DNA of 64,000 bases from Chloroflexota bacterium (GCA_023459215.1 JAEWVF010000111.1:5482-69481), one strand, 5' to 3'; counted from the first letter of the stretch, positions 33,593 to 42,449 are shown. Translations and numbers: made by a program. Notes: generated by a model from the letters alone, not told the origin.

Positions 33593-35083
33593 TTAATCTG
33601 CCAGTTTCTTGAAGCTGGATGTCAGCGCCGGATAAAGCTCCCGGTAAATCGGGTAGATTTTCTCGTAGGCTTTGACCTGCTTTTCGTCCGGGAGCGTGCT
33701 GCCCGTCACCCGGATCGCCGCTTCACAGGCCGCTTCCACGCTGGAGTAGCAGCCCGCGCCAACTGCCGCGAGCAGGGCCGCGCCGTAGGCCGCGCCTTCG
33801 GTCGTGTTGACCGTCACCAGCTCACAGCCGAAAACATCCGCCAATATTTGCCGCCAAAGCGCACTCTTTGCGCCGCCGCCCGACACCCGCACTTGCTTGA
33901 TCTGCCCCAGGCCGGAGGCTTTCATCAGCTCGAAGGAATCCTTCAGGCCGAAAGCGACGCCTTCCAGCACGGCGCGGGTGGTGTGCGGCATCCCGTGCCG
34001 CACCGTCAGGCCGACAAATGCGCCGCGCGCCAGCGGATCGGGGTGCGGTGTGCGTTCGCCGGTCAGGTAGGGTAGGAAGAGCAAGCCATCCGCCCCTGCT
34101 GGAACGTTGACCGCCGGGGCCAGCAATTCATCGTAACTGTGGAGCGGGGCAAAGGTATCGCGATACCAGCGCAGCGAACCTGCCGCCGAGAGCATGACGC
34201 CCATCAGGTGCCATTTGTCGGGCACCGAATGGCAGAACGCGTGCAAACGGCCCTGGGGTTCGACGAACGCCCCGTTGGCGCTGGCAAAAACGACCCCGCT
34301 GGTGCCCAACGTCAGCGCAACCACGCCTTCGGAGACCGCGCCAACGCCGACGGCCTGGGCGGCCTGGTCGCCGCCGCCAGCCATGACCGGGGTACCGGCT
34401 TTCAGCCCCGTAGCGGAAGCCGCTTCGGCGCTTAAGAATCCGGTGATTTGCGGCCCTTCGAACAGGCGCGGCATCCAGGCGGCGGGGATTTCAAGCGCGG
34501 CCAGCACTTCTTCAGACCAATCGCGTTTCTTTAAATCCATCAGCACCGTGCCTGCGCCATCGGCTTTATCCATGGCGTAGACGCCGGTTAGCTTTAAGCG
34601 CACATAATCCTTGGGCAACAGCACGTGCGCGGCCTGGGCGTAGATTTCCGGCTCGTTTTCCTTGACCCACAGGATTTTGGGGGCGGTGAAACCGGTCAGG
34701 GCCACATTGCCGGTGATTTGGATGAATTTTTCGCGCCCGATCCGCTGGTGGATTTCATCGCATTGGGCTTGGGTGCGTTGGTCGTTCCACAGGATGGCCG
34801 GGCGCAACACCTGGCCATCTTTGTCGAGCAGCACCAGTCCGTGCATTTGGCCAGTCAAGCCAACCCCGCCCACCTGGGCGGGATCGATGCCCGTTTGCTG
34901 GAGTACTGCCCGGATGGATTTCTGGGCGCCGTCCCACCATAAATCGGGGTGTTGCTCACTCCACAGCGGGCGCGGCGTTTCGAAGGGATATTCTGTTGCT
35001 GCAACCGCCAGAACTTGCCCGGCGGAATCCATCAACAGCGCCTTGGTGGCGGTGGTGGAACTATCGATGCCGATGAAATACAT
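33593..35083 (-). CDS. xylB: Xylulokinase
   Basis: A 496-residue FGGY-family sugar kinase that phosphorylates D-xylulose to xylulose 5-phosphate. Evidence includes the N-terminal ATP/sugar motif YFIGIDSSTTATKALL, the MHGLV substrate loop (GLTGQMHGL), ILWNDQRT, the phosphate motif AGGGDQAAQAVG and the C-terminal VSGGGAKSALWRQILAD. The ATG at 35083 with GGAG upstream was preferred to a longer frame. It lies downstream of xylA in one transcript, with a palindrome between them. Confidence 0.96.
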   Translation of the reverse strand: MYFIGIDSSTTATKALLMDSAGQVLAVAATEYPFETPRPLWSEQHPDLWWDGAQKSIRAVLQQTGIDPAQVGGVGLTGQMHGLVLLDKDGQVLRPAILWNDQRTQAQCDEIHQRIGREKFIQITGNVALTGFTAPKILWVKENEPEIYAQAAHVLLPKDYVRLKLTGVYAMDKADGAGTVLMDLKKRDWSEEVLAALEIPAAWMPRLFEGPQITGFLSAEAASATGLKAGTPVMAGGGDQAAQAVGVGAVSEGVVALTLGTSGVVFASANGAFVEPQGRLHAFCHSVPDKWHLMGVMLSAAGSLRWYRDTFAPLHSYDELLAPAVNVPAGADGLLFLPYLTGERTPHPDPLARGAFVGLTVRHGMPHTTRAVLEGVAFGLKDSFELMKASGLGQIKQVRVSGGGAKSALWRQILADVFGCELVTVNTTEGAAYGAALLAAVGAGCYSSVEAACEAAIRVTGSTLPDEKQVKAYEKIYPIYRELYPALTSSFKKLAD

Positions 35084-35100
35084 TTTTTTCTCCAAATGGC

Positions 35101-35131
35101 AGTAGGGGCGCAGCACTGCTGCGCCCCTACT
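35101..35131. repeat. 13-bp palindrome between xylA and xylB
   Basis: Arms AGTAGGGGCGCAG (35101-35113) and CTGCGCCCCTACT (35119-35131) pair perfectly around a five-base loop. No T tract follows in the direction of transcription, so it is probably a REP-like intergenic palindrome that may stabilise xylA mRNA. Confidence 0.7.
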
Positions 35132-35136
35132 CGAAA

Positions 35137-36303
35137 TTATCTTGTTCCGGTCAGGATGTCGAAGGTGAGCTGGTCGAGGCGCTCGTACTTCAGGCCGCGC
35201 TGGCTGATGGCCGGGCGGTCAAAGGCCTGGGCCTTGAGGGCAGCGGCTTTCTCGCGGCTGTATTTGCCGAAGAAGGGGGCCATGGCCGGGTCTTCAGCGT
35301 TGACCTCGGCCAGGATGGCCTGGACTTCGGGATCGGCGTTGAAGCGGGCGGCTTTTTCCTTCAGGACCAGGTAGGTGCGCATGCAGCCGCGGGCAAAATC
35401 CTTGACGCCGGCGAAGTCTTCGGTGCGATAGGCGTGGGCGTCGAAGTGGCGCGGATTGTCATATTTGACATCTTCAAGGAATTTGACCAGGTAGAAGGCG
35501 GCTTTCAGGTCGCGCGAGCCGAAGCGCAGATCCTGATCATAGCGGCCAGGGTACTGGTCGTTCAGGTCGATGTGGAAGAGTTTGCCCGCTTCCCAGGCCT
35601 GGGCGACGCCGTGCATGAAGTTGAGTCCGGCCATGTGCTCATGGGCAACTTCGGGGTTGACGCCGACCATTTCGGGGTGGTCGAGGGTCGCAATGAAAGC
35701 CAGCATGTGTCCGGTGGTCGGGTTGTAAATGTCGCCGCGCGGTTCGTTGGGCTTGGCTTCGAGGGCAAATTTCAGGTCATATTTGTTGTCGATGGCGTAT
35801 TCGCACAGGAAGTTCATTGCTTCGCGGTTGCGTTTGATGGCATCCACGGCGCTCTTGCTTGAGTCGGTTTCGGTGCCTTCGCGTCCGCCCCAGAAAACGT
35901 AGGTCTTTGCGCCGAATTCGACGCCCAGATCCATGGCGCGCATGGTCTTTTGCAGGGCATAAGCGCGGACTTTAGGATCGTTGCTGGTAAAAGCGCCATC
36001 CTTGAAGACCGGATCGTGGAACAGGTCGGTGGTTGCCATCGGGACGACCACGCCGGTATCGGCCAGGGCCTTGCGGAATTCCTTTTTGATGGCTTCAGCT
36101 TCGGCGGGGGTGGCATCAATCGGGATCAGGTCGTTATCGTGAAAGTTGACGCCATACGCGCCGACTTCGCCGAGCAGGTAAACCAGTTCGGCGGGTGTCC
36201 TGCCTGCGCGAGTGGCATAGCCGAACGGATCGCCGCCGGGGTTGCCAACGGTCCACAGGCCAAAGGTGAATTTGTGTTCGGGTTTCGGGGAAAAGTCGGA
36301 CAT
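35137..36303 (-). CDS. xylA: Xylose isomerase (short, class I type)
   Basis: Interconverts D-xylose and D-xylulose using two divalent metals. At 388 residues it is of the shorter actinomycete-type class. Catalytic His55 and Asp58 lie in NFHDNDLIP; metal ligand Glu182 and Lys184 lie in LEAKPNEPRG; the later HIDLNDQYPGRYDQDLRFG stretch holds further metal ligands. The promoter and operator are in the region shared with xylR. GGAGCC lies 7 nt upstream of the ATG. It is co-transcribed with xylB. Confidence 0.97.
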   Translation of the reverse strand: MSDFSPKPEHKFTFGLWTVGNPGGDPFGYATRAGRTPAELVYLLGEVGAYGVNFHDNDLIPIDATPAEAEAIKKEFRKALADTGVVVPMATTDLFHDPVFKDGAFTSNDPKVRAYALQKTMRAMDLGVEFGAKTYVFWGGREGTETDSSKSAVDAIKRNREAMNFLCEYAIDNKYDLKFALEAKPNEPRGDIYNPTTGHMLAFIATLDHPEMVGVNPEVAHEHMAGLNFMHGVAQAWEAGKLFHIDLNDQYPGRYDQDLRFGSRDLKAAFYLVKFLEDVKYDNPRHFDAHAYRTEDFAGVKDFARGCMRTYLVLKEKAARFNADPEVQAILAEVNAEDPAMAPFFGKYSREKAAALKAQAFDRPAISQRGLKYERLDQLTFDILTGTR

Positions 36304-36344
36304 GGGTAGGCTCCTTGGTAATTTGAGTAAGTGGAATTTGGTGC

Positions 36345-36373
36345 TTGACTTTGGCTAAAATAGTTCTTATAAT
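36345..36373 (+). promoter_or_regulatory. xylR promoter
   Basis: TTGACT (36345-36350) and TATAAT (36368-36373) are exactly 17 bp apart; the xyl operator begins 1 nt after the -10. Confidence 0.85.
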
Positions 36374-36374
36374 C

Positions 36375-36399
36375 TTAGTTGGTTGACCCAACAAACTAA
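36375..36399. promoter_or_regulatory. xyl operator shared by xylA and xylR
   Basis: A 25-bp near-perfect palindrome with arms TTAGTTGGTTG and CAACAAACTAA and a three-base centre (one mismatch in 11). It closely resembles the XylR operator of Bacillus xyl genes and lies between the two divergent -10 boxes, so one XylR dimer could block both promoters until xylose binds. Confidence 0.9.
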
Positions 36400-36429
36400 T
36401 TATACTCTTAGTTCAGCCTTTGTTGTCAA
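36399..36429 (-). promoter_or_regulatory. xylA promoter
   Basis: On the minus strand TTGACA (36429-36424) and TATAAT (36404-36399) match consensus in both boxes with a 19-bp spacer. Transcription would start inside the xyl operator. Confidence 0.75.
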
Positions 36430-36439
36430 GAGCCAATTC

Positions 36440-37675
36440 ATGCAAAAACGAGAATCCTTCCAAACTGGTGACCAGGCGCTGGTGCGTCAGATTAATCTGT
36501 CGCTGGTGATGAATATCATGCGCACCCAGGCTCCGATTTCGCGCGCGGCCCTGGCTCAGGCGAGCGGTCTGAATAAGGCTACCGTTTCAGACCTGGTTTT
36601 TGACCTGATGGAGCGCGGTTTTGTGCGTGAAGTGGGCATGAAATCCTCGGGGACGGGCCGCCCGGCGACCCTGCTGACCCTGCACCCCTCAGCCGGGTTT
36701 ATTGTCAGTTGTGAAATCGCGGTTGACTTTATCGAAGTCATGGTGACCGATTTTGCGCCAGAGACAATTTGGCAGGTCAAAGAAAAAACTTTTCCTGAAA
36801 TGGGCCAGCAGGCGATCTTGGAGCGCACGCTGGCTCTATTATTTCAAGCGGTTGAGCGCGGCAAAGCGGTTGCGCCCTATCTGTTTGGGGTGGCTATCGG
36901 TGTTCCGGGTATGGTCGATTCAGAGACCGGCACCCTGCTCTTTGCACCCAACCTGGGCTGGAGCGACGTTGAACTGCTGGACTATTTTGAAAAAGCCAAT
37001 TTTGGCGCGCCGGTTTTTGTCGAAAACGAAGCCAACCTGGCAGCGCTGGGGGAGCACTATTTCGGCGCAGCGCGCGGCCACGATAACGTGCTCTACTTGA
37101 GCGGCAATATCGGCTTGGGCGGCGGCATGGTGCGCGACGGACATCTTTGTCGGGGCGTGAGCGGGGTTGCCTCCGAGTTTGGCCACATGACCATGAACCC
37201 GGACGGTGAATTGTGCAAATGTGGTAACCGCGGCTGCTGGGAAACCCAGGTCAGCCAGAAGGCCTTGTACCGTTACCTCAATGAATGGATCAGCGCTGGC
37301 AAGAAAAGCTCCCTGACCCACGCAGTTGAAAATTATTCGGTGGAAATGATCGTCGAAGCGGCCCGCGAAGGCGATGAAGCGGCCATCCTGGCCCTGGAGA
37401 AGACGGGTCGTTACCTGGGAATCGGGATTGCTTCCCTGTTGAATGCGCTCAACCCCGAACTGGTGGTGCTGGGCGGTATTTTGAGCCTGGCGGCTGATTT
37501 CCTGCTGCCGGTGGTCAACACGGAAGTTAGAACCCGGGCTTTGCGTTGGAATCGAGAATCGGCGCAGGTGGTCAAGGCCGCTCATGGCTCGGACGCTTGT
37601 GTTAAAGGTGGCATTGCGGTGGTTTATCAATCTGTTTTATTGCAAACCAACCCACTGGCAATTTTGGGGCGCTGA
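36440..37675 (+). CDS. xylR: ROK-family xylose repressor (XylR)
   Basis: A 411-residue ROK repressor. Winged HTH at about 15-75 (ISRAALAQASGLNKATVSDLVFDL), then the ROK kinase-like sugar-binding domain: FGVAIGVPGMVDSETG, ENEANLAALGEHYFG, EFGHMTM and the zinc motif CKCGNRGCW. It should bind the palindrome at 36375-36399 and release it on xylose binding. ATG 36440 was chosen because an earlier in-frame TTG (36383) lies inside the operator. The ribosome site is weak. The xylFGH genes follow after 109 bp on the same strand. Confidence 0.94.
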   Translation: MQKRESFQTGDQALVRQINLSLVMNIMRTQAPISRAALAQASGLNKATVSDLVFDLMERGFVREVGMKSSGTGRPATLLTLHPSAGFIVSCEIAVDFIEVMVTDFAPETIWQVKEKTFPEMGQQAILERTLALLFQAVERGKAVAPYLFGVAIGVPGMVDSETGTLLFAPNLGWSDVELLDYFEKANFGAPVFVENEANLAALGEHYFGAARGHDNVLYLSGNIGLGGGMVRDGHLCRGVSGVASEFGHMTMNPDGELCKCGNRGCWETQVSQKALYRYLNEWISAGKKSSLTHAVENYSVEMIVEAAREGDEAAILALEKTGRYLGIGIASLLNALNPELVVLGGILSLAADFLLPVVNTEVRTRALRWNRESAQVVKAAHGSDACVKGGIAVVYQSVLLQTNPLAILGR

Positions 37676-37784
37676 GATTCTAGCCTCATTAATTCTCGTT
37701 GCAGGAGGTGCGCCAAGAATAAATCAGTCTTTGCTTCTTCACTCATTTTGTTTCTCACCATTCACTCACTATTTGGAGGAAAAG

Positions 37785-38888
37785 ATGTCTAAGTTTGTTC
37801 GCATTATCTCTGTTCTGGTTTTGCTTTCGATCCTGGCTTCGAGCCTGGCCGCCTGTGGCGCTGCTGGCAGTGGCAAGATCAAAGTTGGTCTTTCTTTCTC
37901 CGACTTTGCCACCGAACGCTGGAAAAACGAAGAAGTGCTCATGCGCAAGCTCCTGGAAGAAAAAGGCTATGAAGTTATCAGCCAGGAAGCCAATCATGAT
38001 GTCAAGCTCCAAAACGACCAGATTGACAACATGGTCAGCCAGGGCGTGAAAGCCCTGATCATCGTTGCCGAAGATGGCGATGCAATCGTAACCTCCGTCG
38101 ACAAAGCTGCCGCCGCTGGTGTCAAGGTTCTGGCCTACGACCGCCTGATCAAGACCGACAAGATTGCCGCTTACCTGTCCTTCGACAACGTCGAAGTTGG
38201 CCGCCAGCAAGCCTTGGGCGTGATGACCGCCATCGACATCGAAAATTGGGATGTCGCCGCCAACGGCCCCGTCCGCCTGGTGCAGCTCGCCGGTTCCCCC
38301 ACCGATAACAACGCCACCCTGTTCACCAAGGGCCAGACCGAAATCCTGCAGCCCTACGTGGATGCTGGCAAGATCGAAATCGTTGCCCAGCAAGGTGTGG
38401 ACAACTGGGATCCCGCCAATGCCCTCAAGTTGATGGAAAACATCCTGACCGCCGCCAACAACGATGTCGATGCTGTGGTGGCCTCGAACGATGGTACCGC
38501 CCTGGGTGCCCTGCAGGCCATGAAGGCCCAGCAGTTGGCCGGTGTCGTGCCGATCTCTGGCCAGGATGCCACCGCTGACGGCTGCAACAGCATCGTCAAG
38601 GGCGAACTGACCGTCTCGATCATGAAGGATATCCGCAATCTCTCCCCGCTGGCCGTCGATCTGATCGACAAGCTGCTCAAGGGCGAGTCGATCCCCGAGA
38701 TGAAGAAATTCACCCTGGCTGAACTGACCGTCGATCCCAGCAAGCAAGGCGAAGTTCCCTGCGTGTTCCTCGAAGTACAGCAAGTCAACAAAGACAACGT
38801 CTATGACCTGGTGGTCAAGAGTGGTTTCCAGGCTTACGATGATGTTTATCGCGACATCCCCGAAGGCGAACGCCCTGCCAAGCCCTAG
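37785..38888 (+). CDS. xylF: D-xylose ABC importer substrate-binding lipoprotein
   Basis: A 367-residue lipoprotein (SLAAC, Cys24) with the XylF/RbsB-like periplasmic binding fold: KIKVGLSFSDFATERW, VKALIIVAEDGDAI, VKVLAYDRLI, RLVQLAGSPTDNNATLF, VVASNDGTALGALQAMK and VPISGQDATADGCNSI. These match XylF of CUT2 importers for xylose. GGAGG lies 6 nt before the ATG. It is followed by a hairpin and then xylG. Confidence 0.95.
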   Translation: MSKFVRIISVLVLLSILASSLAACGAAGSGKIKVGLSFSDFATERWKNEEVLMRKLLEEKGYEVISQEANHDVKLQNDQIDNMVSQGVKALIIVAEDGDAIVTSVDKAAAAGVKVLAYDRLIKTDKIAAYLSFDNVEVGRQQALGVMTAIDIENWDVAANGPVRLVQLAGSPTDNNATLFTKGQTEILQPYVDAGKIEIVAQQGVDNWDPANALKLMENILTAANNDVDAVVASNDGTALGALQAMKAQQLAGVVPISGQDATADGCNSIVKGELTVSIMKDIRNLSPLAVDLIDKLLKGESIPEMKKFTLAELTVDPSKQGEVPCVFLEVQQVNKDNVYDLVVKSGFQAYDDVYRDIPEGERPAKP

Positions 38889-38907
38889 TTTTTGACGTAC
38901 AATAAAG

Positions 38908-38944
38908 ATAAGTCCCGGTTTCGACCCATGAGGCCGGGACTTAT
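38908..38944 (+). promoter_or_regulatory. Intercistronic hairpin between xylF and xylG
   Basis: Perfect 11-bp arms ATAAGTCCCGG (38908-38918) and CCGGGACTTAT (38934-38944). It probably protects the xylF message. An in-frame ATG at 38928 lies in the loop, which argues against its use as the xylG start. Confidence 0.75.
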
Positions 38945-38969
38945 CCCTGTGAGTGATGAGGAGCAACCT

Positions 38970-40499
38970 GTGGCCGAAGATATTATCCTCGACATTCGTA
39001 ACGTCACAAAAGAATTCCCCGGGGTGGTGGCGCTGAGTGATGTTTCGATACAAATCCAACGTGGAAAAGTGCATGGCCTGTGCGGCGAGAATGGCGCAGG
39101 CAAATCTACTTTAATGAAAATCCTTTCCGGGGTTTATCCGTATGGTTCTTACCAGGGGACCATCCTGTATGAAAACCGGGAACTGAAACTGGAAGACCGT
39201 TCGATCCGCCAGGCAATCGAAGAAGGGATTGCCATCGTCTACCAGGAATTGACCCTGGTCCCGAGCATGACGGTGGGTGAAAATATTTTCCTGGGCAAGG
39301 AACCTGTCGAGAATGGCGTTATCAACTGGGACAAACTTTACGCTGATACCCGCCAAATCCTCGAAAAATACAAGCTGGATGTGCCGCCCAACGCAGTGGT
39401 GAAAAACCTCGGCATGGGCAAAATGCAGATGGTGGAAATCGCCAAGGCGCTCTCCGAGAATGCAAAAATTCTCATCCTGGATGAACCGACCAGCGCCTTG
39501 AGCGAGGCAGAGATCGACCAACTCATGGAAATTTTGGGAACGCTCAAAAAACATGGCGTGACCTGTATTTATATTACCCACAAACTGGAAGAGTTCTTCC
39601 GCATCACCGATTCGGTCACCATCTTGCGCGATGGAAAAACCGTTACCACCAGCGCGACCAGCGAGTTTAATCAGGAGAAACTGGTGCGGCACATGGTCGG
39701 GCGCGAGATGAAGGAACGCTTCCCCCAGGGAAAGCGCAATCCGGGCGATGTGATTCTCAAGGTGGAAAACCTGGTCGCCAGCGACCCGAACGAACCCAGC
39801 CGCCGGGTCTTGAACGATGTCAGCTTTGACCTGCGCAAGGGCGAAATCCTGGGCATTGCCGGGCTGATGGGTTCCGGGCGCACCGAACTGGTGACGACGA
39901 TTTTCGGCGAATATGGCAATATCATCTCGGGCACCATCACGATGGACGGGCGCAGCTTGAGCATCAAAAATGCGCGCGATGCGATGACCCACGGCATCAG
40001 CCTGGTGCCCGAAGATCGCAAGGGACAGGGCCTGGTGCTGATCCAGCCGATTTTGCGCAACATCTCGCTGGCCAACCTTGACCGCTTTGCATCTTTCCTG
40101 CGCATCGACCAGGATGCGGAGATGGCCGCCGCGAACCGCCAGGGCAGAAACCTGGCCATTAAGGCCTCCAACCTGCAAGCGCGGGTGGATTCGCTCTCGG
40201 GTGGCAACCAGCAGAAGGTGGTCATCGCCAAGTGGCTGCTGACCGATCCGCAAATCCTGATCATGGACGATCCCACGCGCGGCATCGATGTGGGCGCGAA
40301 ATTCGAAATTTACAAGCTGATGAACGAACTGGCCGAAAGCGGCGTTTCGATCATCATGATTTCCAGCGAGCTTGAAGAAGTGATTGGCATGAGCGACCGC
40401 ATCATGGTGATGCATCATGGACGCTCCGGCGGCATCCTGGAGACCCAGGGCGCTACCCAGGAAAAAATCATGGCGATTGCCACCGGCATCGAGGCTTAA
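38970..40499 (+). CDS. xylG: D-xylose ABC importer ATP-binding protein
   Basis: A 509-residue double ATPase of the CUT2 type. First domain: Walker A GENGAGKST, Walker B LILDEPTSAL. Second domain (from about residue 255): degenerate Walker A GLMGSGRTE, signature LSGGNQQK, Walker B LIMDDPTRGID. GTG 38970 was chosen because GAGGAG lies 6 nt upstream and the protein then opens with the usual strand; earlier in-frame TTG 38892 and ATG 38928 overlap the hairpin. It energises xylose import with xylF and xylH. Confidence 0.95.
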   Translation: MAEDIILDIRNVTKEFPGVVALSDVSIQIQRGKVHGLCGENGAGKSTLMKILSGVYPYGSYQGTILYENRELKLEDRSIRQAIEEGIAIVYQELTLVPSMTVGENIFLGKEPVENGVINWDKLYADTRQILEKYKLDVPPNAVVKNLGMGKMQMVEIAKALSENAKILILDEPTSALSEAEIDQLMEILGTLKKHGVTCIYITHKLEEFFRITDSVTILRDGKTVTTSATSEFNQEKLVRHMVGREMKERFPQGKRNPGDVILKVENLVASDPNEPSRRVLNDVSFDLRKGEILGIAGLMGSGRTELVTTIFGEYGNIISGTITMDGRSLSIKNARDAMTHGISLVPEDRKGQGLVLIQPILRNISLANLDRFASFLRIDQDAEMAAANRQGRNLAIKASNLQARVDSLSGGNQQKVVIAKWLLTDPQILIMDDPTRGIDVGAKFEIYKLMNELAESGVSIIMISSELEEVIGMSDRIMVMHHGRSGGILETQGATQEKIMAIATGIEA

Positions 40500-40517
40500 C
40501 CCCCACCCGAGGTATGT

Positions 40518-41690
40518 ATGAACCTATCCCTTGAACTCAAAAAACGCTTTCGTGAAAATATCCAGACTTATGCCATGCTGCTGGCGATGATTGCCATCTG
40601 GATTTTGTTCAATATCCTGACCAATGGCTTTTATCTCAGCCCGCAGAACTTCTCCAACCTGTTCCGCCAGATGACGGTGACTTCCTTCCTGGCGACCGGC
40701 ATGGTGCTGGTGATTGTCACCGGCAACATCGATCTTTCGGTCGGCAAGCTGGCCGGGTTTGTCTCGGTGGTGGTGGCTTATTTCCAGGCCAATGTCTGGA
40801 ATACCATCTTCCCCGATCAGCCGATTACGGCTGCCGTCTTATCGGTGGGAATCGGCCTGTTGGTCGGCGCGCTGTTTGGCATGTTGCAGGGCTATATTGT
40901 TTCCTATATGCGTGTGCCGGCTTTCATTGTCACCCTGGGCGGTATGTTCGTCCTGCGCGGCGGCATCCTGATTATCACTGAGGGCAAAACCATCCCGGCC
41001 AACCAGCCCGGTTTCGACCAGATCGCCCAGGGCTACCTGCCCGCCAGCATCGGCTGGATTGCGGCTTTGCTGGTGGTGGCGCTGCTCTTTATGAACATGA
41101 TTCGCAGCCGTGCGCGCAAGGCCCAATACGGGTTTGAAGTGCCCAATCTCTACATGGACATCCTCGGGACGGTGTTTTTCTCGGCCCTGGTCATTGCCTA
41201 TGTCTTCGTGGTCAATTTCTACAACGGTATCCAGGTCCCGGTGCTGCTGCTGGCGGTGACGGCTGTGATCATGGCCTACATCTCGAACAATACCCGCTTC
41301 GGACGTTATGCCTATGCCATCGGCGGCAACCGCGAAGCGGCGCGCCTGTCAGGCATCAATATCAAGCGCAATATTTTCCTGATTTTTGTGCTGATGGGTT
41401 TCCTGTGCGGCATCGCCGGGATCGTGCTGGCTTCCTACGTCGGTTATGGCACGGTCGCTGCCGGCGAAGGCTACGAACTGGATGCGATTGCGGCCTGTAT
41501 CCTGGGCGGGACGTCCACCCTGGGCGGCGAAGGCACGATTTTCGGCGCGATGATCGGTGGCCTGATCATGGCTTCCTTGACCAATGGCCTGCAAATGCTC
41601 AACGTGCCGGCGGCCTATCAGTATGTGGTCAAAGGCGCAGTGCTGATCCTGGCCGTTTATGCGGACGTTTATTTCAAGAAAAATCGCTAA
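40518..41690 (+). CDS. xylH: D-xylose ABC importer permease
   Basis: A 390-residue CUT2 permease with about ten hydrophobic segments. Typical motifs are ILTNGFYLSPQNFSNLFRQM, TGNIDLSVGKLAGFVSVV, GMLQGYIVSYMRVPAFIVTLGG, GGNREAARLSGINIKRN and CILGGTSTLGGEGTIFGAMIGGL. It forms the xylose channel with XylF and XylG. It starts 18 nt after xylG and is followed by a strong terminator. Confidence 0.96.
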   Translation: MNLSLELKKRFRENIQTYAMLLAMIAIWILFNILTNGFYLSPQNFSNLFRQMTVTSFLATGMVLVIVTGNIDLSVGKLAGFVSVVVAYFQANVWNTIFPDQPITAAVLSVGIGLLVGALFGMLQGYIVSYMRVPAFIVTLGGMFVLRGGILIITEGKTIPANQPGFDQIAQGYLPASIGWIAALLVVALLFMNMIRSRARKAQYGFEVPNLYMDILGTVFFSALVIAYVFVVNFYNGIQVPVLLLAVTAVIMAYISNNTRFGRYAYAIGGNREAARLSGINIKRNIFLIFVLMGFLCGIAGIVLASYVGYGTVAAGEGYELDAIAACILGGTSTLGGEGTIFGAMIGGLIMASLTNGLQMLNVPAAYQYVVKGAVLILAVYADVYFKKNR

Positions 41691-41726
41691 TTCGAGTGGC
41701 GGAGAGCAACCGCCAGAAGAAAGAAG

Positions 41727-41764
41727 AAACAGGGCTTTCCCATCAAGGGAAAGCCCTGTTTTTG
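41727..41764. terminator. Terminator after xylFGH
   Basis: A perfect 15-bp stem (41727-41741 with 41747-41761) and five-base loop followed by a T run. It can also end the convergent mazEF transcript. Confidence 0.9.
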
Positions 41765-41776
41765 GTTGAACAACCT

Positions 41777-42112
41777 TTATTGGCCGATCAAAGTCGCCAG
41801 TTTCTGCAAAACTTCATCGAGGGCGGTGGATGGTAATTTACAGACGAACTCCGCCTGGCGGACTTTCCAGTCAAGGCTTTTGACCTGGTCTGACAGGATC
41901 GCGCCGCCGATTTTTAATCCGCTGGGAATCAGGACTTCAAAAGGATAGTTTTTAACCTGGCTTGTTATCGGGCATAGGATTGCCAAGCCCACCTTGCCGT
42001 TATAGGCCACCGGCGATAAAACCAGCGCCGGACGCCGCCCGGCTTGCTCATGTCCGGCCTGCGGATTGAAGGTTATCCAAACAATGTCGCCGCGATCCGG
42101 GGTGTATGCCAT
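41777..42112 (-). CDS. mazF: MazF-family endoribonuclease toxin
   Basis: A 111-residue PemK/MazF toxin that cleaves mRNA at short motifs. The conserved start YTPDRGDIVWITFNPQAGHEQAGRRPALVLSP (read in parts) carries the catalytic Arg, with the catalytic Ser/Thr in CPITSQVKNYPFEV. ATG 42112 was chosen because the conserved domain begins there and GGTGAAG lies just upstream; a longer frame would overlap mazE. It starts 4 nt after the mazE stop. Confidence 0.92.
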   Translation of the reverse strand: MAYTPDRGDIVWITFNPQAGHEQAGRRPALVLSPVAYNGKVGLAILCPITSQVKNYPFEVLIPSGLKIGGAILSDQVKSLDWKVRQAEFVCKLPSTALDEVLQKLATLIGQ

Positions 42113-42116
42113 CACT

Positions 42117-42359
42117 TCACCAGATTTCGTTGCCGACCGCATCGCCGCTATCTGTCTCGCGGTGAATGTTCTCGGTGTTGATGCCTGCCACTAACTTGTC
42201 AAGCGTCCAGGCGGGGGAGGCGATTGGTTTGATGACAATCTGCCCATCCACCAGCGAGACTTCGACGAGCGAATCATTTTCCAACTGCGCATCGAGCGCA
42301 AATGCCTTGGGAATTCTCAGGGCCAGGCTGTTGCCCCATTTTTGAACTTTTGTGAGCAT
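42117..42359 (-). CDS. mazE: MazE-family antitoxin
   Basis: An 80-residue AbrB/SpoVT-type antitoxin. The N-terminal swapped-hairpin DNA-binding domain (KVQKWGNSLALRIPKAFALDA) is followed by a flexible acidic tail that wraps the toxin. It neutralises MazF and, with it, represses its own promoter. GGAG lies 8 nt before the ATG. Confidence 0.92.
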   Translation of the reverse strand: MLTKVQKWGNSLALRIPKAFALDAQLENDSLVEVSLVDGQIVIKPIASPAWTLDKLVAGINTENIHRETDSGDAVGNEIW

Positions 42360-42372
42360 AAGGGAACTCCTT

Positions 42373-42414
42373 TGTATCTACAATAAAGATACACCCTTTT
42401 GCGCGATTAATCAA
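42373..42414 (-). promoter_or_regulatory. mazEF promoter with overlapping operator
   Basis: On the minus strand TTGATT (42414-42409) and TATCTT (42391-42386) are 17 bp apart. The inverted repeat TGTATC/GATACA (42373-42378, 42388-42393) covers the -10, fitting autorepression by MazE/MazF. Confidence 0.75.
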
Positions 42415-42449
42415 GTATTTTTTTTTCTGCATTTTCACTTTTTGCTCTT

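Noticed and set aside
37755..39074. A 439-codon minus-strand frame across xylF and the start of xylG
   Set aside because: It crosses two well-supported genes, with no motif of its own.
39111..40418. A 435-codon minus-strand frame inside xylG
   Set aside because: Shadow of xylG; the sense protein has complete ABC motifs.
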